Position numbers and translations under genes: made by a program
In this document: in pieces, positions 60,080-64,000 of the stretch
How the letters are laid out: each line of letters begins with the position of its first letter
Position numbering within the stretch: the stretch's first letter is position 1
DNA from: Streptomyces albiflavescens
GTDB lineage: Bacteria > Actinomycetota > Actinomycetes > Streptomycetales > Streptomycetaceae
DNA: 64,000 nt
Direction: 5' to 3'
NCBI RefSeq assembly: GCF_014645835.1
Contig: NZ_BMMM01000016.1
Coordinates: 1 to 64,000, forward strand
Notes under the pieces: generated by a model
What the model was told of the DNA's origin: nothing
What the model saw: only the letters and a program-made list of their open reading frames with translations
Databases searched by the model: none

Positions 60080-61303
60080 TTGGCGTCGCACCGCAAATTG
60101 CGTCCCACCGGTACGCGCGTGGCAGGCATACGGACCCCCGTTCTCGCGACGGCGGCTCTCACCTCCGTCGCCCTGCTCTCCCAGACGGCGAACGCCGTGC
60201 CCTCGGCCGAACCCAAGCCGAGCCTCGAAGAGGTCGAGAAGAAGGTGAACGACCTCTACCACCAGGCCGAGACGGCCACCGACAAGTACAACGCGGCCAA
60301 GGAGAAGACCTCTAAGCAGCGCAAGCAGGTCGACACCCTCCTCGACGACGTCGCCAAGCGCACCGACAAGCTCAACACCGCGCGTGAGGAGCTCGGCACG
60401 TTCGCGGCGGCGCAATACCGCACCGGGGCCGCCGCCCCCGACACCGCGACCCTCCTGCTCGCCAACAACCCGCAGGACTACTTCGACCAGACCCAGCTGA
60501 TGAACCGTCTGACCACCCGCCAGAAGGCGGCCGTCGACGACTACATCACCGAGCAGGCCACCACCACCAAGAAGCGTGCGGAGGCCGCCAAGAGCCTGGA
60601 GACGCTGACCAGCTCACAGCAGGCCCTCAAGACATCCAAGGCCGATGTCCAGGGCAAGCTCACCGAGGCTCGCGAGCTGCTCTCGAAGCTGACCGCCGAG
60701 GAGAAGGCGCGGCTCGCGGCGATCGAGAAGAAGAAGCAGGAGGAGGCGGCGCGCAAGGCGGCAGAGCTGGCGAAGCAGCAGGCCGCCGCCGAGGCCGCGA
60801 AGAAGGCGGCGGCCCAGCAGGAGTCGTCGTCGAGCACCACGACCGACTCGTCGAGCAGCACCACGGGCTCTTCGAGCACCACGACGGGATCGTCGAGCAC
60901 CACGACGGGATCGTCGAGCTCGACGACCACCGACTCCTCGTACGCGACCAAGGCGGCGAAGGCCGTCGCGTTCGCCCGTGAGCAGATCGGCAAGCCGTAC
61001 GTCTGGGGGGCGACCGGCCCGGACTCGTACGACTGCTCGGGCTTCACCCAGGCCGTGTGGAAGGCCGCCGGGGTCTCCCTGCCGCGCGTCACCTACGACC
61101 AGGTGAACGCCGGCACGACCGTCTCCCTCTCCGACGCTCAGCCCGGTGACCTGGTCTTCTTCTACGACGACATCAGCCACGTCGGCCTGTACATCGGCAA
61201 CGGGATGATGATCCACGCGCCCAAGCCGGGGGCGTACGTCCGCGAGGAGTCGATCTACTACGACGGCACGTCGGCGATCCACAGTGTGGTGCGCCCGGCG
61301 TAA
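60080..61303 (+). CDS. Secreted NlpC/P60 peptidoglycan hydrolase under c-di-AMP riboswitch control
   Basis: 407 aa from TTG 60080 (GGAAGGAG site). Signal peptide ending NAVPSA, coiled coil of about 190 residues (SLEEVEKKVNDLYHQAETATDKYNAAK ... KKKQEEAARKAAELAKQ), a Ser/Thr linker with STTTGS repeats (about 255-285), and the NlpC/P60 domain with catalytic C319 (SYDCSGF), H367 (SHVGLYIG) and third polar residue H379. It cleaves D-Glu-to-diaminopimelate-type stem-peptide bonds and is RipA-like. The coiled coil probably blocks or positions the enzyme. Paralogue of the gene at 63249. Confidence 0.93.
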   Translation: MASHRKLRPTGTRVAGIRTPVLATAALTSVALLSQTANAVPSAEPKPSLEEVEKKVNDLYHQAETATDKYNAAKEKTSKQRKQVDTLLDDVAKRTDKLNTAREELGTFAAAQYRTGAAAPDTATLLLANNPQDYFDQTQLMNRLTTRQKAAVDDYITEQATTTKKRAEAAKSLETLTSSQQALKTSKADVQGKLTEARELLSKLTAEEKARLAAIEKKKQEEAARKAAELAKQQAAAEAAKKAAAQQESSSSTTTDSSSSTTGSSSTTTGSSSTTTGSSSSTTTDSSYATKAAKAVAFAREQIGKPYVWGATGPDSYDCSGFTQAVWKAAGVSLPRVTYDQVNAGTTVSLSDAQPGDLVFFYDDISHVGLYIGNGMMIHAPKPGAYVREESIYYDGTSAIHSVVRPA

Positions 61304-61353
61304 GCCGTTCCGCGAGCAACGCTTCGTGCGGGGCACTCGCTTGTGGGGCATAT

Positions 61354-61476
61354 CGTGCTCCACACGCGCGTGCCCCGCATTTTTGTTCTCCACGCGCGCG
61401 TGCCCCGCGTTTTCGTGCTCCCCGCGCGCATGCCCGGCGTTTTCAGGCTCCACGCGCGCGTGCCCCGCGGGCAACT
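61354..61476. repeat. 30-bp tandem repeat, four units
   Basis: CTCCACGCGCGCGTGCCCCG recurs with a 30-bp period (61358, 61388, 61418, 61448), separated by GTTTTCG-type T-runs. CGCGCG palindromes lie in each unit. Located between the NlpC/P60 and TehA-like genes. Confidence 0.88.
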
Positions 61477-61503
61477 CGTCCGAAGATCCCTAGCATCAGG
61501 CGC

Positions 61504-62520
61504 ATGCCAGCCATCTCCCAGCTCCGCGCCTGGTGGGCACAGCGGCCGCCCGCCGCCGGTGCCGCCGTCATGGCCACCGGCATCGTCTCGATCGGGCTGC
61601 ATCTGACCGGCTACGAGAACCTCTCCCGTATCGCGCTGGCCCTGGCGTGCGCCGCCTGGCTCGCGCTCGCCGCGGACTTCGTCGTACGCCTCGTGTGGGA
61701 GCGCGCGCGGTGGATGGAGGAGGCGTGCACCCCTCCCGGGCTCACCGCCGTCGCGGCGACCACCGTGCTGGGGACCCGGATGTCCGCGCTGGGGTGGCAG
61801 GAGCCGGCCGAGGCCCTGCTCGCGCTGTCGGCCGTGCTGTGGCCGGTGCTGCTCCTCGTCGTCCTGCGGCACTGGCAGCGCCGTATGCCGGGAGGGGTGT
61901 TCCTGGTGAGTGTGGCCACGCAGGGGCTCTCGGTGCTGTGCGCCACGCTCGCCGCGGCCGTGGGTCCGGAGTGGCTCGCGCACACCGGGCTGGTGCTGTT
62001 CTGGCTGGGGATCGTGCTCTACGGAGTGGCGTTCACGCACTTCGACGTCCGGGAGGTGGTCCGGGGCCTCGGGGACCACTGGGTCGCGGGCGGCGCGCTC
62101 GCCATCTGCGCGCTGGCCGGGGCCAAGCTCATCGCCGCGCACCACGTGAACCCGTACCTGTGGAACGACGACGACAGCAGCGCCCTGCGCGTCGTGACCG
62201 TCGGGCTCCTCGTGCTCGCCTTCGCCTCCTACTGCGTCCTCGCCGTCGCGGAGCTGGGGTGGCCGCGGCCCCGCTATGACGTGCGGCGCTGGGCGACCGT
62301 CTTCCCGATGGGGATGACGGCGGTGGCGACTCTGTCGGTCGCGACTGCCGTCGGCGTCTCGTGGCTCGAAGGGCCCGGGCAGGTGCTGCTGTGGATCTCG
62401 GTGGCGGCGTGGCTGGCCGTCGCGGCGGGAGCGGTTCGCGTGGTGATCATGGCCGGAACACACCGCTCCTCCGGGTCGAACAGGCCGACCGGCCCGCTCA
62501 GGTCCAGAGCACCGCGATGA
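61504..62520 (+). CDS. TehA/TDT-family (SLAC1/Mae1) anion channel-like protein
   Basis: 338 aa with about nine to ten TM segments. The N-terminal PPAAGAAVMATGIVSIGLHLTGYENLSRIALALACAAW is the family signature (MATGI..I.....G......L......W). Members carry tellurite, C4-dicarboxylates or anions. Substrate not predictable here. ATG 61504, with only a weak GA-rich site. Its last 23 nt overlap the 3' end of the convergent gene at 62498. A 30-bp repeat precedes the promoter. Confidence 0.82.
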   Translation: MPAISQLRAWWAQRPPAAGAAVMATGIVSIGLHLTGYENLSRIALALACAAWLALAADFVVRLVWERARWMEEACTPPGLTAVAATTVLGTRMSALGWQEPAEALLALSAVLWPVLLLVVLRHWQRRMPGGVFLVSVATQGLSVLCATLAAAVGPEWLAHTGLVLFWLGIVLYGVAFTHFDVREVVRGLGDHWVAGGALAICALAGAKLIAAHHVNPYLWNDDDSSALRVVTVGLLVLAFASYCVLAVAELGWPRPRYDVRRWATVFPMGMTAVATLSVATAVGVSWLEGPGQVLLWISVAAWLAVAAGAVRVVIMAGTHRSSGSNRPTGPLRSRAPR

Positions 62521-62851
62521 AGATGTTCGCGGTGGTCAGCAGGCCGACGAGCCCGAAGAGGCCCTTGTCCACCTTCTCGTCGTCCCGCTTCACGTAGACG
62601 AGCCCCAGGATCACGATCAGCAGGGCCAGCTTCACGCCGATCTTGATGTTGTTGACCGGGTGGTCGTCGGCCTGGTTGAGGCCGACGAGGACGACGCCCG
62701 TGACCAGCATGGTCAGCGCGCCGTGCAGCATCGCCGGGACGAAGCGAGCCGTGCCCTGGCCCATCGCCTTCATCTGGGTGAAGAAGCCGCCGAGGAGCGC
62801 GGCGATGCCGATGATGTGCAGGCCGACGAAGAGATGGATGAGTACGTCCAT
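62498..62851 (-). CDS. Small four-TM membrane protein
   Basis: 117 aa from ATG 62851. Four hydrophobic segments (LIHLFVGLHIIGIAALLGGFF, MLHGALTMLVTGVVLVGL, IKIGVKLALLIVILGLVYV, FGLVGLLTTANIFIAVLW), with HLFVGLHIIG and basic/acidic loop residues. It resembles cytochrome-like or SirB-type small membrane proteins, but no heme pair is secure. Upstream in-frame codons are ignored because they lack hydrophobic character. Its end overlaps the TehA-like gene tail-to-tail by 23 bp. Confidence 0.8.
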   Translation of the reverse strand: MDVLIHLFVGLHIIGIAALLGGFFTQMKAMGQGTARFVPAMLHGALTMLVTGVVLVGLNQADDHPVNNIKIGVKLALLIVILGLVYVKRDDEKVDKGLFGLVGLLTTANIFIAVLWT

Positions 62852-63049
62852 GAGGCCGGAGCCTAATCGGACACCCGAGTCCCTCTTGTCACCGGGCCAC
62901 CCCTTGTAACCCATAGCACCGGGGCAACCCCGGTTGTCCCGGATTCGCCGCATCGGTCATCGCACTGCGTGAAGTCGGCGGCGCAGGGCGGGGATCACGG
63001 TCACATACGGTCACTGGGCGGTCCAGTGCCGCCAGTTCCGTACATGGCG

Positions 63050-63079
63050 TTACCGACCCCTCACTCCCAGGTTTAGCGT
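63050..63079 (+). promoter_or_regulatory. Candidate promoter of the second NlpC/P60 gene
   Basis: TTACCG (63050-63055), 18 nt, TAGCGT (63074-63079). The -10 is identical to that upstream of the ydaO-controlled paralogue. Confidence 0.5.
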
Positions 63080-63150
63080 CCTCCACCAGGTGACCGGCTC
63101 CCCACCGCCGCCCGGGCCAGGGGCGGCCGTCGGCCACCACCGCCGAGAAG

Positions 63151-63193
63151 GTCCGGCGGCGGCCCGCTCCCCCTGTGTGGGCCGCCGCCGGAC
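63151..63193 (+). terminator. Leader hairpin (attenuator-like) before the second NlpC/P60 gene
   Basis: GTCCGGCGGCGGCCC pairs perfectly with GGGCCGCCGCCGGAC (63179-63193) around CTCCCCCTGTGT. It lies within the predicted leader RNA, 56 nt before the start, so it could attenuate transcription or form part of an RNA switch. Confidence 0.6.
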
Positions 63194-63248
63194 GTGTCAC
63201 CGCTTGACCGCGCTCCCCTCGCGGTCGTAGGGAAGGATGTGGGCCCTC

Positions 63249-64000
63249 GTGGCAGCGCACCGCAAGCCCAGTCGGCGCTCGCTCGGCGGAAACACGGCCC
63301 GCACAGCTGCCACGATCGCCCTCGCGGGCGCGGCGTCGGCGACCGGCTTCGACGGGACCGGGCACGCTGAGCCGCAGCTGTCCCCGGCGCAGGTGAAGGC
63401 CAAGGTCGACAAGTTGTACGAGGAGGCGGAGGTCGCCACCGAGAAGTACAACGGCGCCAAGGAGAAGGCCGACAAGGCGGAGGGGCGGCTCAACGCGCTG
63501 CGCGACGAGGCGGCGCGCAAGGAGGACCGGCTCAACTCGGCGCGGGACGCGCTGGGGTCGATAGCCGCGGCGCAGTACCGCAGCGGCGGCCTCGATCCCG
63601 CGCTGCAACTGGCGCTCTCCGACGATCCCGACCAGTACCTGGACGGGGCCGCGTTCGCCGAGCGGGCGGGCAGCCGACAGGCGACGGCCGTGGCGAACGT
63701 ACGCAAACAGCTGCGAGAGATCGAGCAGCTGCGCGGCGCCGCGCACGTCGAGCTCGCCTCGCTCAAGTCGCGGCAGGCCGAGCTGAAGCGGCACAAGAAG
63801 ACGATCAACGGGAAACTCGACGCGGCACGACGGCTGATGTCCGAGCTCAGCCCGGATCAGCGCGCGCAGCTCGGAGAGACCGGTGGCGCCGGCCGGCACG
63901 CCTCACGCTCCTCGGCCCGCGACCTCGGCCCGGTGTCGTCGTCCGGCACCGTCGCCGCCCCCAACTCCCGTGCGGCGGGGGCCGTCTCGTACGCCTACCA
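63249..64000 (+). CDS. NlpC/P60-family secreted hydrolase (3' end outside the window)
   Basis: The frame runs from GTG 63249 (GGAAGG upstream; ATG 63237 in frame) to the window edge without a stop, about 250 residues. It opens AAHRKPSRRS, then a signal-like region ending GTGHA, then the coiled coil LSPAQVKAKVDKLYEEAEVATEKYNGAKEKADKAEGRL, closely paralogous to the protein at 60080. It ends SYAY, where the paralogue has the start of its NlpC/P60 domain (FAREQIGKPYVWG). The catalytic Cys is therefore beyond the edge. No ydaO element precedes it, unlike its sister, but a 15-bp-stem hairpin does. Confidence 0.85.
   Translation, partial: MAAHRKPSRRSLGGNTARTAATIALAGAASATGFDGTGHAEPQLSPAQVKAKVDKLYEEAEVATEKYNGAKEKADKAEGRLNALRDEAARKEDRLNSARDALGSIAAAQYRSGGLDPALQLALSDDPDQYLDGAAFAERAGSRQATAVANVRKQLREIEQLRGAAHVELASLKSRQAELKRHKKTINGKLDAARRLMSELSPDQRAQLGETGGAGRHASRSSARDLGPVSSSGTVAAPNSRAAGAVSYAY

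Larger units (their letters stand above)
62852..63248. other. Divergent promoter region before the second NlpC/P60 gene
   Basis: No gene supported. It includes TTACCG-N18-TAGCGT (63050-63079), a promoter for the NlpC/P60 gene in the same arrangement as that before the ydaO riboswitch, and a strong hairpin (63151-63193). No ydaO blocks are present here. Confidence 0.55.

Noticed and set aside
62950..63248. Second ydaO riboswitch upstream of the NlpC/P60 gene at 63249
   Set aside because: The conserved GGGGTGAATC, GACCGTAGGGC and CAGCTAAC blocks are absent; only a simple hairpin is present.

Overview
The window is high-GC actinobacterial chromosome, almost certainly Streptomyces. The evidence is strong G/C bias at third codon positions, many GTG/TTG starts, actinobacterial families (DUF3017, DUF2690, DUF6350, ZTP and ydaO riboswitches, NlpC/P60 cell-wall proteins), and a gene order I recall from the S. 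coelicolor core: glyA, choline/betaine locus, mdh, folD, purN-purH, sucCD, icmB, pcrA, NlpC/P60. No rRNA, tRNA, phage, transposase or CRISPR array is visible. It looks like core chromosome with small accessory insertions and an unusual number of short tandem repeats.

Layout. 0-10.5 kb: two paralogous secreted membrane-anchored proteins, glyA behind a ZTP riboswitch, ornithine aminotransferase, a YgiC-like ATP-grasp ligase with a lipoprotein, a DMT-type membrane protein, and a MocR regulator divergent from a three-gene AhpD-like/PEP-mutase-like operon with one internally deleted member. 10.5-19.2 kb: a translationally coupled glycine-betaine operon (betaine aldehyde dehydrogenase, choline oxidase-like GMC enzyme, ABC ATPase, fused double permease, binding lipoprotein) divergent from a MarR-GNAT fusion with a 24-bp palindrome at its start. 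19-30 kb: mdh, two membrane-tethered Xre paralogues, a NarL-type two-component pair, a small secreted protein, DUF3017 and folD. 30-41.7 kb: an FHA protein coupled to a Ser/Thr kinase with an extracellular transglycosylase-like domain, purN-purH, a roughly 480-bp array of about 18 hairpin-forming 27-28-bp repeats, membrane proteins, an Xre-sigma-TM fusion, and sucCD.

41.8-53 kb is the most interesting part. Two consecutive genes encode secreted proteins built on an 11-residue (33-bp) repeat. They are followed by a divergent five-gene locus. MoxR-type AAA+ ATPase, DUF5682 and a VWA protein form one strand, each overlapping the next by 4 bp. A SWIM zinc-finger protein and a DUF5691 helical-repeat protein form the other. 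A perfect 16-bp inverted repeat sits between the two halves. I read this as one MoxR-VWA ternary system, predicted to be a conflict or stress-response machine whose targets are unknown.

53-64 kb: a stand-alone B12-binding mutase subunit (icmB), a lipase, an M23 peptidase, pcrA, a c-di-AMP (ydaO) riboswitch controlling an NlpC/P60 hydrolase, a TehA-family channel, a small membrane protein and a second NlpC/P60 gene cut by the window edge.

All family calls rest on recognising motifs by eye. No database search or computation was run, so starts, repeat boundaries and regulatory sites are estimates.
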